In this document: in pieces, positions 6,942 through 15,044 of the stretch
How the letters are laid out: each line of letters begins with the position of its first letter
Numbering within the stretch: position 1 is the stretch's first letter
NCBI GenBank assembly: GCA_036171675.1
Contig: JAVHRO010000040.1
Location: forward strand, 1-19,431
Direction of reading: 5' to 3'
DNA: 19,431 nt
DNA from: Vicingus sp036171675
GTDB lineage: Bacteria > Bacteroidota > Bacteroidia > Flavobacteriales_E > Vicingaceae
Made by a program: the position numbers and the translations under genes
The notes under the pieces: model-generated
What the model was told of the DNA's origin: nothing
What the model saw: only the letters and a program-made list of their open reading frames with translations
The model's database searches: none

Positions 6942-7913
6942 TTAATCAACTTTATAAAAATAATTTATCTTTTTACTGTTTTTATACACTTCCACATCCC
7001 AAACAATATTCCATTGTTTTACATAATCGGCTAAAGGTTGCAAGCCAACTTCAGCTCTTCTTTTATCCACATTTTCAGGGTCTTCTAAATCTTGAACGAA
7101 AGAGATTCCAGTTTTATTATCTCTGCCTATTTGACTTCCATAAATTTGTTTTTTACCTTGTTTTAATGCTACTCTATCTTCGAGTAATGCCAATTGACTT
7201 CCTGTTGCGTTTCCATTTTTAACTGCTTCACGCATCATGGGTAAATATTTCACTTGGGATGCTGAATCAGAATGCTGAACAACTAAAAACAAGGTTGAAT
7301 TTCCACTATTTCCAATAATATTCTTCCCTAACCAACCACGTTCATCTAAAATTTTGGAGATAATAATGAGATTTACAGAATCTTTCTTTTGGATTATTTT
7401 CCAATGAGCTTTTATCTCCTCTGAGTCCTGGCCGAACTCCTTTTCTACTGCATCTATTTGTTTACGGTATTTTTGGTCTTCATCATGAATAGAGTCTAAC
7501 AACGCAATTAAAGGTCTGTCAAAATCTTTCTCTGCTTCGTCTTTGCTCTTTTTAATCGATCCCAACAATTCTTCCCATCTATTATCGGAATGTAATGCCA
7601 TTAAATTACTATCTGTACTAGTTCGATCGTAATTTATGTACTTGGCTTTGTCCACCAAATAAAATAAATGATAAAATGCAGAATCTTTTACATTGGCTAA
7701 AGCCCATGAACAAGCAGCATTGTACCTGTCGTTTTGGAAAGCTTTTCCTAAGTTAGTAGCAAATGCCTGATTGTATCTAATGGCAGATTCAGCATAATTT
7801 TTTGCTTCATACAAACTATCGGCTTGCTTAACTAATAGTTTGTATATTTCTGGAACTTGAGCAAAAGTGAAAGTTGAAAAAAGGATAAGAAATGCAGTTA
7901 AAAATGTTCTCAT
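6942..7913 (-). CDS. Secreted DUF6624-type protein with N-terminal TPR-like helices
   Basis: A 323-residue exported protein. The signal peptide (residues 1-18, ending TFTFAQ) is followed by helical sequence resembling tetratricopeptide repeats (ADSLYEAKNYAESAIRYNQAF, YNAACSWALANVKDSAFYHL). The C-terminal half (about 165-310) matches the DUF6624 pattern: ILDERGWLG, GNSTLFLVVQHSD, KYLPMMREAVKNGNATGSQLALLEDRVALKQGKKQIYGSQ, then DLEDPENVDKRRAEVGLQPLADYV. The conserved QHSD and LEDR are candidate functional residues, but the family has no established activity that I know of. It reads in the same direction as pgk upstream, with about 134 bases between. Its 3' end abuts inverted-repeat element copy 1. 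Confidence 0.83.
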   Translation of the reverse strand: MRTFLTAFLILFSTFTFAQVPEIYKLLVKQADSLYEAKNYAESAIRYNQAFATNLGKAFQNDRYNAACSWALANVKDSAFYHLFYLVDKAKYINYDRTSTDSNLMALHSDNRWEELLGSIKKSKDEAEKDFDRPLIALLDSIHDEDQKYRKQIDAVEKEFGQDSEEIKAHWKIIQKKDSVNLIIISKILDERGWLGKNIIGNSGNSTLFLVVQHSDSASQVKYLPMMREAVKNGNATGSQLALLEDRVALKQGKKQIYGSQIGRDNKTGISFVQDLEDPENVDKRRAEVGLQPLADYVKQWNIVWDVEVYKNSKKINYFYKVD

Positions 7914-8047
7914 AATTAAAGTGTTTTAATTCATAATAAAAACAATACTAGACAAAAAACAACTGCGCTCAACCAAATGTTCGATTTTTTTTATAAGCGG
8001 TCGTTTTTGGTGGAGAAACGTGCAAAAAAACAAGAGTTTTTTACTGC

Positions 8048-9238
8048 TTATTCCAAAATTGCTGCAATCCCAGGTAATTCTTTACCTTCTAAATATTCTA
8101 ACATAGCTCCTCCTCCTGTACTTACGTGGCTAACTTTATCGGCAAGATTAAATTTGTTTATTGCTGCAACAGAATCTCCACCTCCAACTAAAGTAAATGC
8201 ACCAAGTTTAGTTGCTTCGGCAATTGCTTTGGCTATTTCTAATGTTCCTTTTTCGAATTTCTCCATTTCAAAAACGCCCATTGGCCCATTCCATAAAATG
8301 GTTTTTGACGCTAAAATACAAGCTTTGTACGATTTTATTGATTTTTCGCTGATGTCCAATCCCATCCATCCTTCAGGAATAGCGTTTGTATTGCATGTCT
8401 GCGTGTTAGCATCTTCAGCAAATTTATCAGCAGCTAATGTATCTTCAGGTAAATAAACGGTCACCTTTTTTTGCTTTGCTTTTGCCAAAATAGCTGACGC
8501 AGTATCTAAAAAGTCATCTTCGACCAACGAACTTCCAATGTTTCCTCCTTGAGCTTTTGCAAAAGTATAAGCCATTCCACCACCAATAATAATGTTATCT
8601 ACCTTATCTAACAGCTGTTCCATAATAATGATTTTACTAGAAACCTTTGCACCGCCAACAATTGCAGTAATTGGAGCAACTCCTTCTTTCAATACTTTCG
8701 AAACGCTAAAAATTTCTTTTTCTATCAAATACCCAAACATTTTGTCGTTCGGAAAAAATTGAGCTATTATGGTTGTTGAGGCATGAGCACGATGAGCAGT
8801 TCCAAAAGCATCGTTTACATAAACATTGCCCAATTTGGCCAATTTTTCGGTAAAATCTAAATCTCCTTTGGTTTCGCTTGCATAAAATCTTAGGTTTTCT
8901 AACATCAACACTTCGCCTGGTTTTAAACTTGCTGCTAATTCTTTAGCTTCGTTACCAATGCAATCGGGTGCAAATTTTATAGGCTGACCAATTAGTTTTT
9001 CAACTTCAGAAACAATGTGTTTTAACGAAAATTTATCTTCATATCCGCTTTTTGGACGACCCAAATGCGACATTAAAATAACTGCACCGCCACCTTTTAA
9101 TATTTTTTTGATGGTTGGAACTGAAGCTGAAATTCTGGTGTTATCCGTTACCTCAAATTTATCGTTTAAAGGCACGTTAAAATCAACCCGTATTAATACT
9201 TTTTTTTCTGAAAAATTGTAATTATCAATGTTTTGCAT
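8048..9238 (-). CDS. pgk: Phosphoglycerate kinase
   Basis: Phosphoglycerate kinase transfers the acyl phosphate of 1,3-bisphosphoglycerate to ADP in glycolysis (reverse in gluconeogenesis), in the cytosol. The 396-residue length is typical. Landmarks in order: RVDFNVPL (17-24), the DNTRISAS substrate loop, SHLGRPK (57-63), LENLRFY, NDAFGTAHRAHAST, the hinge-region VGGAKVSSKI, GGGMAYTFAKAQGG, ILWNGPMGVFE and the C-terminal nucleotide site GGGDSVAAI with VSTGGGAMLEYLEG. It is transcribed away from holB across a 361-base divergent intergenic region that contains inverted-repeat element copy 2. No other glycolytic gene is adjacent. A plus-strand frame overlapping its 3' part is a shadow. Confidence 0.97.
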   Translation of the reverse strand: MQNIDNYNFSEKKVLIRVDFNVPLNDKFEVTDNTRISASVPTIKKILKGGGAVILMSHLGRPKSGYEDKFSLKHIVSEVEKLIGQPIKFAPDCIGNEAKELAASLKPGEVLMLENLRFYASETKGDLDFTEKLAKLGNVYVNDAFGTAHRAHASTTIIAQFFPNDKMFGYLIEKEIFSVSKVLKEGVAPITAIVGGAKVSSKIIIMEQLLDKVDNIIIGGGMAYTFAKAQGGNIGSSLVEDDFLDTASAILAKAKQKKVTVYLPEDTLAADKFAEDANTQTCNTNAIPEGWMGLDISEKSIKSYKACILASKTILWNGPMGVFEMEKFEKGTLEIAKAIAEATKLGAFTLVGGGDSVAAINKFNLADKVSHVSTGGGAMLEYLEGKELPGIAAILE

Positions 9239-9330
9239 GGTGTATATATTTTAATTATTTCGTTTTTAACCATATTCTCTTATACTCTTTTATAACTAAT
9301 TTTAATTTATTGAATATCAATACTTTTTTT

Positions 9331-9462
9331 GCCACAGATTCCACAAATTTTCACAGATTATAACCGTCACGCCTTTGGCGTGGCGGTTAATTTTGTTAAA
9401 TTTTTAAGATTAATAAATTTAATTTGTGCAAAAAATCTGTGCAAATTTGTGGAATCAGTGGC
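9331..9462. repeat. Inverted-repeat element, copy 2 (inverted relative to copy 1)
   Basis: Terminal arms of 29 bases, 9331-9359 and 9434-9462, pair at 27 of 29 positions. The inner hairpin at 9361-9389 has arms taaccg-t-cacgcc and ggcgtg-g-cggtta around a ttt loop. It sits next to the left arm here but next to the right arm in copy 1, so this copy is inverted. Reverse-complemented, the interior aligns with copy 1 along its length. At one arm position copy 1 has A paired with T while this copy has C paired with G (9341 with 9452), a compensatory change. Confidence 0.85.
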
Positions 9463-9584
9463 ATTTTTACAAAGTTATCTATTTTGAAGTTGGGAAATTA
9501 ATCTCCCGATTACTATGTGGTTAAATTTTTTCTGTACAAAGGTAAAATTTATAACTAAAAAACGAAGGTTCGCATCATAATAAT

Positions 9585-9592
9585 TACTTTTG
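9585..9592 (+). promoter_or_regulatory. Candidate -7 box directly before holB
   Basis: TACTTTTG matches the Bacteroidota TAnnTTTG -7 consensus and ends only 7 bases before the holB ATG at 9600. If used, transcription would begin at or within a base or two of the start codon, giving a leaderless mRNA. No good TTG at -33 was seen, so the call is tentative. Confidence 0.35.
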
Positions 9593-9599
9593 AAAAACT

Positions 9600-10748
9600 A
9601 TGTTGTTTAGCGAAATAATTGGTCAGGAAGATTTAAAAAAACGATTGATTGCCTCTGTAAAAGATGGTAGAGTTAGTCATGCTCAATTATTTTTAGGAGA
9701 AGAAGGCACTGGTAACCTACCTTTAGCGTTGGCTTATGCTCAATATATAATGTGCGAAGACAAACAAGAGTTGGATTCTTGTGGCAAATGCAGTTCGTGT
9801 ATAAAACACCAAAAACTGATTCACCCCGATTTACATTTTGTTTTTCCTACTGCTAATACTGACATGGTTAAAGGGAAGCCACTAAGCGATTTATTTTTAG
9901 AAAAATGGAGAGAAATTATTTTAGAAAACAATGCCTATTTTTCGATTAATCAATGGCAAGAAAAAATCCAAACTGAAAACAAAGCGTTATTAATTCCAGC
10001 TGAAGAAAGCAATGAAATCATTAAAAAGTTAAGTTTAAAAACCTACGAATCGGAATATAAAGTAATGATTATTTGGTATCCCGAAAAATTCAACAATTCG
10101 TCGGCCAACAAACTATTAAAAATATTGGAAGAGCCAGAGCCAAAAACACTATTTATTTTAGTGGCACACGATTCCAGCCAACTTATGCCAACTATATTAT
10201 CTCGTGCGCAAACTTGTAAAGTAAATAAAATTGATGCTCAAGATTTAGCTAAAGAAATATCCTTACAATTTAATCTATCCATTGAACAATCAAACCATTT
10301 GAGTATGCTGTCCGATGGGAATTTTTTAGAGGTTAAAAAAAATATAGAAACATCTGATGCTGAAGAGTTTTTTTACGACTTATTTACCAAATGGATGAGA
10401 GCAGCATTTAAGGCTGATGTTATTTCGTTAATTTCATTTTCAGATGACATTCAAAAAATTGGACGAGAAAAACAAAAGCAATATATTTCCTATTGTTTAC
10501 ATATTTTTAGAGAAAGCCTAATTAACAATTTTGGAAGCCCAGCACTCAATAAAACCACATCAAACGAAAATCAATTCTTAGTAAAGTTTGCACCATTTAT
10601 ACATGGAGCCAATTGTATTGAAATTATTGAACTTTTTAACGAAGCTTATTTCCAAATTGAAAGAAACGCTAATCCTAAAATATTGTTTCTCGACGTTTCT
10701 TTAAAACTCACTAAATTATTAAGGGTAAAAGCCTTTGAAATGGAGTAG
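9600..10748 (+). CDS. holB: DNA polymerase III clamp-loader subunit delta'
   Basis: Delta' is the non-ATP-hydrolysing AAA+ subunit of the clamp loader that opens and loads the beta sliding clamp. The 382-residue protein starts with the family's FSEIIGQEDLKKRL. Its P-loop position (GEEGTGNL, 33-40) lacks the GKT needed for ATP binding, as is usual for delta'. A four-cysteine zinc module is formed by C52, C61, C64 and C67. A Walker-B-like stretch (KVMIIWYPEKFN) and NKLLKILEEPEPKTLFIL follow. The sensor-1/arginine-finger SRxQ-type motif is SRAQTCKV (201-208). The C-terminal 150 residues are the helical collar domain and are poorly conserved. The gene is divergent from pgk and 124 bases ahead of ricT on the same strand. 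Confidence 0.93.
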   Translation: MLFSEIIGQEDLKKRLIASVKDGRVSHAQLFLGEEGTGNLPLALAYAQYIMCEDKQELDSCGKCSSCIKHQKLIHPDLHFVFPTANTDMVKGKPLSDLFLEKWREIILENNAYFSINQWQEKIQTENKALLIPAEESNEIIKKLSLKTYESEYKVMIIWYPEKFNNSSANKLLKILEEPEPKTLFILVAHDSSQLMPTILSRAQTCKVNKIDAQDLAKEISLQFNLSIEQSNHLSMLSDGNFLEVKKNIETSDAEEFFYDLFTKWMRAAFKADVISLISFSDDIQKIGREKQKQYISYCLHIFRESLINNFGSPALNKTTSNENQFLVKFAPFIHGANCIEIIELFNEAYFQIERNANPKILFLDVSLKLTKLLRVKAFEME

Positions 10749-10803
10749 TAAATTTCTTTTTTCAAAACCATGTTCTTCCCCCTTTAATTTTAATTAAGAA
10801 TAG

Positions 10804-10811
10804 TATATTTG
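10804..10811 (+). promoter_or_regulatory. Candidate -7 box upstream of the ricT-gldH-PBP cluster
   Basis: TATATTTG fits the TAnnTTTG consensus and lies about 61 bases before the ricT start codon, inside the 124-base holB-ricT gap. I see no convincing -33 TTG. If real, it drives ricT, gldH and the PBP gene, which have essentially no gaps between them. Confidence 0.4.
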
Positions 10812-10872
10812 TTGATTAGAAATTTTTCGTTTAACAAAACACAGCATTACAGCTGTTTTAAGATATAAAAAT

Positions 10873-12042
10873 ATGGGATGTAGTAGTTGTGGATCTGATG
10901 GGGGGTGCGGAACTTCAGGCGGTGGTAGTTGTAGTAAAAGTGGCTCATGTAGCAGTTATAAATTAAGCGTATTTGATTGGCTCAGCGATATTGAATTGCC
11001 CCATGGTCAAGCACTATTTGATTGCGTAGAAGTTCATTTTAAAAATAGTAGAAAAGATTTTTATAGAAATACTACTAATTTATCTTTAAATGTTGGTGAC
11101 GTTGTTGCTGTTGAAACAACATCAGGACACGATATTGGAACAATAACCTTGACTGGCGAATTGGTAAAAAAACAAATGCGCAAAAACAAGGTGGCATTTG
11201 ATTCACCGGAAATTAAAAAAATATATCGTCTAGCAAAAACAACCGATATTGAAAAGTGGATTGAGTCGCAACAACTCGAAATTGATACCATGTACAAAGC
11301 TAGAACTATAGCGATTGAACAAGGTTTAGATATGAAAATTAGTGATGTTGAATATCAAGGAGACAAAACAAAAGCCATTTTTTATTATACCGCAGAGGCC
11401 AGAGTTGATTTTAGAGAACTTATTAAACGACTTGCTGAGGAGTTTAAAATAAGAATTGAGATGAAACAAATTGGAGTGCGTCAAGAAGCCAGTAGATTGG
11501 GAGGAATAGGCTCTTGTGGAAGAGAATTGTGCTGCTCCACTTGGTTAACCGATTTTCGCTCAGTATCTACTTCTGCAGCACGTTACCAACAACTTTCGTT
11601 AAATCCACAAAAACTTGCAGGACAATGTGGTAAACTAAAATGTTGCTTAAACTACGAACTAGACGCCTATACAGATGCTTTAAAAATATTCCCTGATACT
11701 AGCATCATGTTGGAAACAGAAAAAGGAAGTGCTTTTTATCGTAAAATGGATATTTTCAAGAACATGATGTGGTATTCATACAAACACGAAGCCATTCAAT
11801 TTATTGAAATGAAAGTAGAGCGTGTAAACGAAATTATTGCCATGAACAAAAAAGGGCAAAAACCAAGCGATTTAGTTGCATATGTTGAACCCATCAAAAA
11901 AGAATTTATTGAACCCGATTATGCCAATGTAGTAGGACAAGATAGTTTGACTCGTTTCGACAATCCAAAGAAAAAGAACAACAACAAAAACCGAAATAGA
12001 AACAAAAAAAACTTTCAACATAAAAATGAACCTAAAAAATAA
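10873..12042 (+). CDS. ricT: RicT/YaaT-like PSP1-domain iron-sulfur protein
   Basis: A 389-residue cytoplasmic PSP1-domain protein. In Bacillus the homologue RicT (YaaT) works with RicA and RicF in an Fe-S-containing complex that affects RNase Y-dependent mRNA processing; the role in Bacteroidota is less clear. The core (about 30-270) includes FDWLSDIELPHG, the C-terminal PSP1 part (YYTAEARVDFRELIKRLAEEFKIRIEMKQIG), GGIGSCGRELCCSTWL and LAGQCGKLKCCLNYE. The two C-x4-CC clusters (C215, C220, C221 and C252, C257, C258) match the cluster-binding cysteines of the family. Two tails are unusual: an N-terminal Cys/Gly/Ser-rich segment with cysteines at 3, 6, 12, 20 and 26, and a Lys/Asn-rich C-terminus that may touch nucleic acid. 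The gldH start overlaps its end by 17 bases. Confidence 0.9.
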   Translation: MGCSSCGSDGGCGTSGGGSCSKSGSCSSYKLSVFDWLSDIELPHGQALFDCVEVHFKNSRKDFYRNTTNLSLNVGDVVAVETTSGHDIGTITLTGELVKKQMRKNKVAFDSPEIKKIYRLAKTTDIEKWIESQQLEIDTMYKARTIAIEQGLDMKISDVEYQGDKTKAIFYYTAEARVDFRELIKRLAEEFKIRIEMKQIGVRQEASRLGGIGSCGRELCCSTWLTDFRSVSTSAARYQQLSLNPQKLAGQCGKLKCCLNYELDAYTDALKIFPDTSIMLETEKGSAFYRKMDIFKNMMWYSYKHEAIQFIEMKVERVNEIIAMNKKGQKPSDLVAYVEPIKKEFIEPDYANVVGQDSLTRFDNPKKKNNNKNRNRNKKNFQHKNEPKK

Positions 12043-12532
12043 TTCCATAGCACCACTCAGATTTTTGCTTAAGAGAATAGCTTTTTTAGTTTGCTTTGCT
12101 TTTCTTTTTGCTTGCGATACCAACAAGGTTTATGATCAATATGTTGAAATTGAAAACGCCAATTGGAAGAAACAAGATATTACTAAATTTTATGTAGATA
12201 TTACAGATACCACCAACGCCCATAATTTATACATCAATGTTAGAAATAAGGGCGACTATCCTTTTAGCAACTTGTATATGTTTGTAAAAATTGAAGGACC
12301 AGATGGTAATTTTGAAGTTGATACGGTAAATTGCATTTTGGCTGACAAAAGCGGAAAATGGCTAGGAAAAGGTATTGGAGACTTATGGGATGTAACGGTG
12401 CCCTATATTGGTGGATTTAAATTTTCAAAATTAGGCACCTACCAATTTACCTTCGAACAGGCTATGCGGGTCGAAAATGGATTAGTTGGAATTGCCGATG
12501 TTGGTTTACGAATTGAACGAAAAGAAGAGTAA
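12026..12532 (+). CDS. gldH: Gliding motility lipoprotein GldH
   Basis: A 168-residue lipoprotein recognised as GldH, one of the Gld lipoproteins required for gliding motility in Flavobacterium-type bacteria. It has a hydrophobic signal segment (LLKRIAFLVCFAFLFA) and a lipobox LFAC with C30 as the lipidated residue. The mature sequence carries the family's features: VYDQYVEIENANWKKQDI, the central NLYINVRNKGDYPFSNLYMFV, KIEGPDG, KSGKWLGKGIGDLWDVTVPY and TYQFTFEQAMRVENGLVGIADVGLRIER. The ATG at 12026 lies inside the ricT gene, and the PBP gene starts 12 bases after its stop. Other gld/spr genes are not in the window, and gldH homologues also occur in non-gliding Bacteroidota, so motility of the host is likely but not proven. 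Confidence 0.9.
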   Translation: MNLKNNSIAPLRFLLKRIAFLVCFAFLFACDTNKVYDQYVEIENANWKKQDITKFYVDITDTTNAHNLYINVRNKGDYPFSNLYMFVKIEGPDGNFEVDTVNCILADKSGKWLGKGIGDLWDVTVPYIGGFKFSKLGTYQFTFEQAMRVENGLVGIADVGLRIERKEE

Positions 12533-12544
12533 ATATTTAACAAT

Positions 12545-14995
12545 ATGTTGAAACTAACTACCCCAAAAATTAACGAAAAAAAAGTCATCAGATATTTTTG
12601 GCTATTCGCAGTCCCAATACCAGTTGTAATGTTTTTCATCATAATGTGGTGTGCCAAAACTGGCTCATTAGGATTTGAAGATTTACCTTCATTACAAGAA
12701 TTAGACAATCCAAAAAGCAACCTTGCTACCGAAGTAATTTCGTCCGACGGAAAATTATTAGGAAAATATTTTAAAGAAAATAGAACGGACGTTAAATACA
12801 AAGATTTATCACCATTTTTAATTAATGCCCTAGTTGCAACCGAAGACGAACGTTTTTACCAACATTCAGGAATTGATTTTAGAGGTTTAATGAGAGCTGT
12901 TATTAAACTTGGTAAAGCAGGTGGTGCAAGTACCATTACACAACAATTGGCAAAAATGATGTTTCACGACCGGAAAGGTGGATTCATAAATAAAATCAAA
13001 CAAAAAATTCAAGAACAAATCATTGCTGTGGAGTTAGAGAAAAGATACACCAAAGAAGAAATTATTACCATGTACCTGAATAAATTTGATTTTATTAATA
13101 ATGCCGTTGGAATAAAATCTGCAAGCAATGTTTATTTCAACAAAGAACCAAAAGATTTAGAGATACATGAAGCCGCTATGTTGGTAGGTATGGCAAAGAA
13201 TCCAGCTCTGTTTAACCCACTGAGACGACCAGAAATTACTCTAAACAGAAGAGAAGTGGTGCTAAAACAAATGTATAAAAACGATTACATTACAGAAGAA
13301 CAATATGATTCAATACGCGTTTTATCACTTGGATTAGATTACAAAATTGTTGACCACAAAGAAGGGTTAGCTCCATATTTTAGAGAAATTTTAAGAGGCG
13401 ATTTACAAAAATTATTTGAACAGAAAGATGAAAATGGTAATTACATATACGCAAAAAAAGATGGTTCTCCATACAACATTTATAGCGACGGTTTGAAAAT
13501 TTATACCACCATCGATTCTCGTATGCAAAAATATGCCGAATGGGCAGTTCAAGAACATATTGGAAAAACCTTGCAACGACAGTTTTTTAATCACTTAAAA
13601 AAATATCGTATTAAACGATATCCATTTGATAGTAGAATTTCCGAAGAACAATACGAACAAATTATGCAAACCGCAAGGGTAAGAACCGCTCGTTATCAAA
13701 TATTAACAGGTCAGGAATGTGAAAATTGTGGAAGACGTGGAAAGGTTATTGAAAAACAAGGTCATTATTTCCAATGCACGGCTGAGGACTGTAACCACAA
13801 GCGATGGGCTCCACCTACCGATTCAATTCCAATTGTTTTTAACAAACCCCTTAAAATGACCGTCTTTTCTTACCAAGGCGACAAAGACACCATCCTTTCA
13901 CCAAACGATTCTATTAAATATTACAAAGCTTTTTTACAAGCAGGTTTAATGTCGGTTGATCCCCACACCGGATACATCAAAGCATGGGTTGGTGGTACAA
14001 ATTTTAAAATTTTTTCGTTCGACCATGTAAAAACTTCTCGACGTCAAGTGGGATCTACATTTAAACCTTTTGTCTATTCTACAGCTATTCAAAATGGTTA
14101 TTCTCCATGTTACGAAGTGCCTAATACTCGTTATACTTTTCATAAAGGAGAATTTGGAATATTACAGGATTGGACACCTAGCAATTCCGATAGAATTTAT
14201 GGATGCGCTGTTACCTTAAAATACGCCTTGGCTAATTCTATAAACAGCATTTCCGCATGGATAATGAAGCAGTTTGGACCACAAGCTGTAGTAGACCAAG
14301 CTAAAGCTATGGGAATTACAAGCCCCCTAGAAGCCGTCCCTTCGCTTTGTCTTGGTGTTGCCGATTTAACCGTATATGAAATGGTGGGAGCTTACGCATC
14401 AATGGCAAACAAAGGAGTTTATATTGAACCAACCATGTTTACTCGCATTGAAGATAAACATGGTAACGTTATTATTGACTTTAAGCCCAAAACCAACGAA
14501 GCAATGAGTGAAGAAACCGCGTATGTGATGCTCGATTTAATGAAAGGAGTTGTTGATGGTGAACGCAATAATTGTATGGCAGGATTAATGAAACACCCTG
14601 TATTCGTTAGTGGAACGGGAATGCGTTTGAGAGGAGCTATTACAGCAGCAAGACCTTATACTGGTCACCATTATCCTATTGCCGCAAAAACTGGTACCAC
14701 ACAAAATAACTCTGACGGTTGGTTTATGGGATTAACTCCTGATTTAGTAACAGGTGTTTGGGTGGGTGCTGAAGAACGAAGTGTGCGTTTTGCCACCACC
14801 GACATGGGTCAAGGAGCCAATACTGCTTTACCAATTTGGGGCTATTATATGCAAAAAGTTCATGCCGATCCTACATTAAAAATTTCATCTGGAGATTTTG
14901 AAAAACCAGAAAAACCTTTATCGATTGAATTGGATTGTGTAAAGTATAATTTGGGCAAAAACTTTAATACCGATTATAACGACACCACTTATTAA
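12545..14995 (+). CDS. mrcA: Class A penicillin-binding protein (PBP1A-like)
   Basis: A bifunctional peptidoglycan synthase of 816 residues: N-terminal membrane anchor (about 16-36), GT51 transglycosylase domain and C-terminal transpeptidase. GT51 landmarks are the catalytic E100 in ATEDERFYQHSGID, GGASTITQQLAKMMF (126-140) and KRYTKEEIITMYLNK. Transpeptidase motifs are S504-TFK (nucleophile), S565-IN and K715-TG(T). The segment between them (about 340-460) carries an unusual cysteine motif, C392-x2-C395-x15-C411-x4-C416, that resembles a zinc ribbon. I do not recall this in typical PBP1A proteins. It acts in the periplasm, polymerising lipid II and cross-linking peptides. The gene follows gldH by 12 bases, and scoA starts 49 bases further on. 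The symbol is by family resemblance. Confidence 0.94.
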   Translation: MLKLTTPKINEKKVIRYFWLFAVPIPVVMFFIIMWCAKTGSLGFEDLPSLQELDNPKSNLATEVISSDGKLLGKYFKENRTDVKYKDLSPFLINALVATEDERFYQHSGIDFRGLMRAVIKLGKAGGASTITQQLAKMMFHDRKGGFINKIKQKIQEQIIAVELEKRYTKEEIITMYLNKFDFINNAVGIKSASNVYFNKEPKDLEIHEAAMLVGMAKNPALFNPLRRPEITLNRREVVLKQMYKNDYITEEQYDSIRVLSLGLDYKIVDHKEGLAPYFREILRGDLQKLFEQKDENGNYIYAKKDGSPYNIYSDGLKIYTTIDSRMQKYAEWAVQEHIGKTLQRQFFNHLKKYRIKRYPFDSRISEEQYEQIMQTARVRTARYQILTGQECENCGRRGKVIEKQGHYFQCTAEDCNHKRWAPPTDSIPIVFNKPLKMTVFSYQGDKDTILSPNDSIKYYKAFLQAGLMSVDPHTGYIKAWVGGTNFKIFSFDHVKTSRRQVGSTFKPFVYSTAIQNGYSPCYEVPNTRYTFHKGEFGILQDWTPSNSDRIYGCAVTLKYALANSINSISAWIMKQFGPQAVVDQAKAMGITSPLEAVPSLCLGVADLTVYEMVGAYASMANKGVYIEPTMFTRIEDKHGNVIIDFKPKTNEAMSEETAYVMLDLMKGVVDGERNNCMAGLMKHPVFVSGTGMRLRGAITAARPYTGHHYPIAAKTGTTQNNSDGWFMGLTPDLVTGVWVGAEERSVRFATTDMGQGANTALPIWGYYMQKVHADPTLKISSGDFEKPEKPLSIELDCVKYNLGKNFNTDYNDTTY
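13718..13792 (+). other. Zinc-ribbon-like four-cysteine insert within the PBP
   Basis: Codons 392-416 encode CENC, then fifteen residues, then CTAEDC. The pattern of two close cysteine pairs separated by a short basic and aromatic stretch (GRRGK, GHYFQ) resembles a zinc ribbon. It lies between the two catalytic domains, on the periplasmic side. Confidence 0.6.
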
Positions 14996-15044
14996 TTTGA
15001 AAATATTAAACGGAATAAATTACTGAAAACTTAATCTTTATAAA

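Larger units (their letters stand above)
9239..9599. promoter_or_regulatory. Divergent pgk/holB intergenic region
   Basis: This 361-base stretch has no gene. It holds, from the left, about 90 bases of AT-rich pgk leader, inverted-repeat element copy 2 (9331-9462), an imperfect palindrome at 9492-9507 (gggaaattaatctccc), and -7-like boxes facing both ways. The minus-strand box is TACCTTTG at 9537-9544 and the plus-strand box is TACTTTTG at 9585-9592. If the minus-strand box is real, the pgk mRNA would carry a leader of about 290 bases including the whole inverted repeat. No tRNA or other RNA gene was recognised. Confidence 0.5.

Noticed and set aside
7977..8456. 159-codon plus-strand frame overlapping the 3' part of pgk
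   Set aside because: It lies antisense to a clear phosphoglycerate kinase and shows no protein-family features; long antisense frames are common opposite conserved genes.
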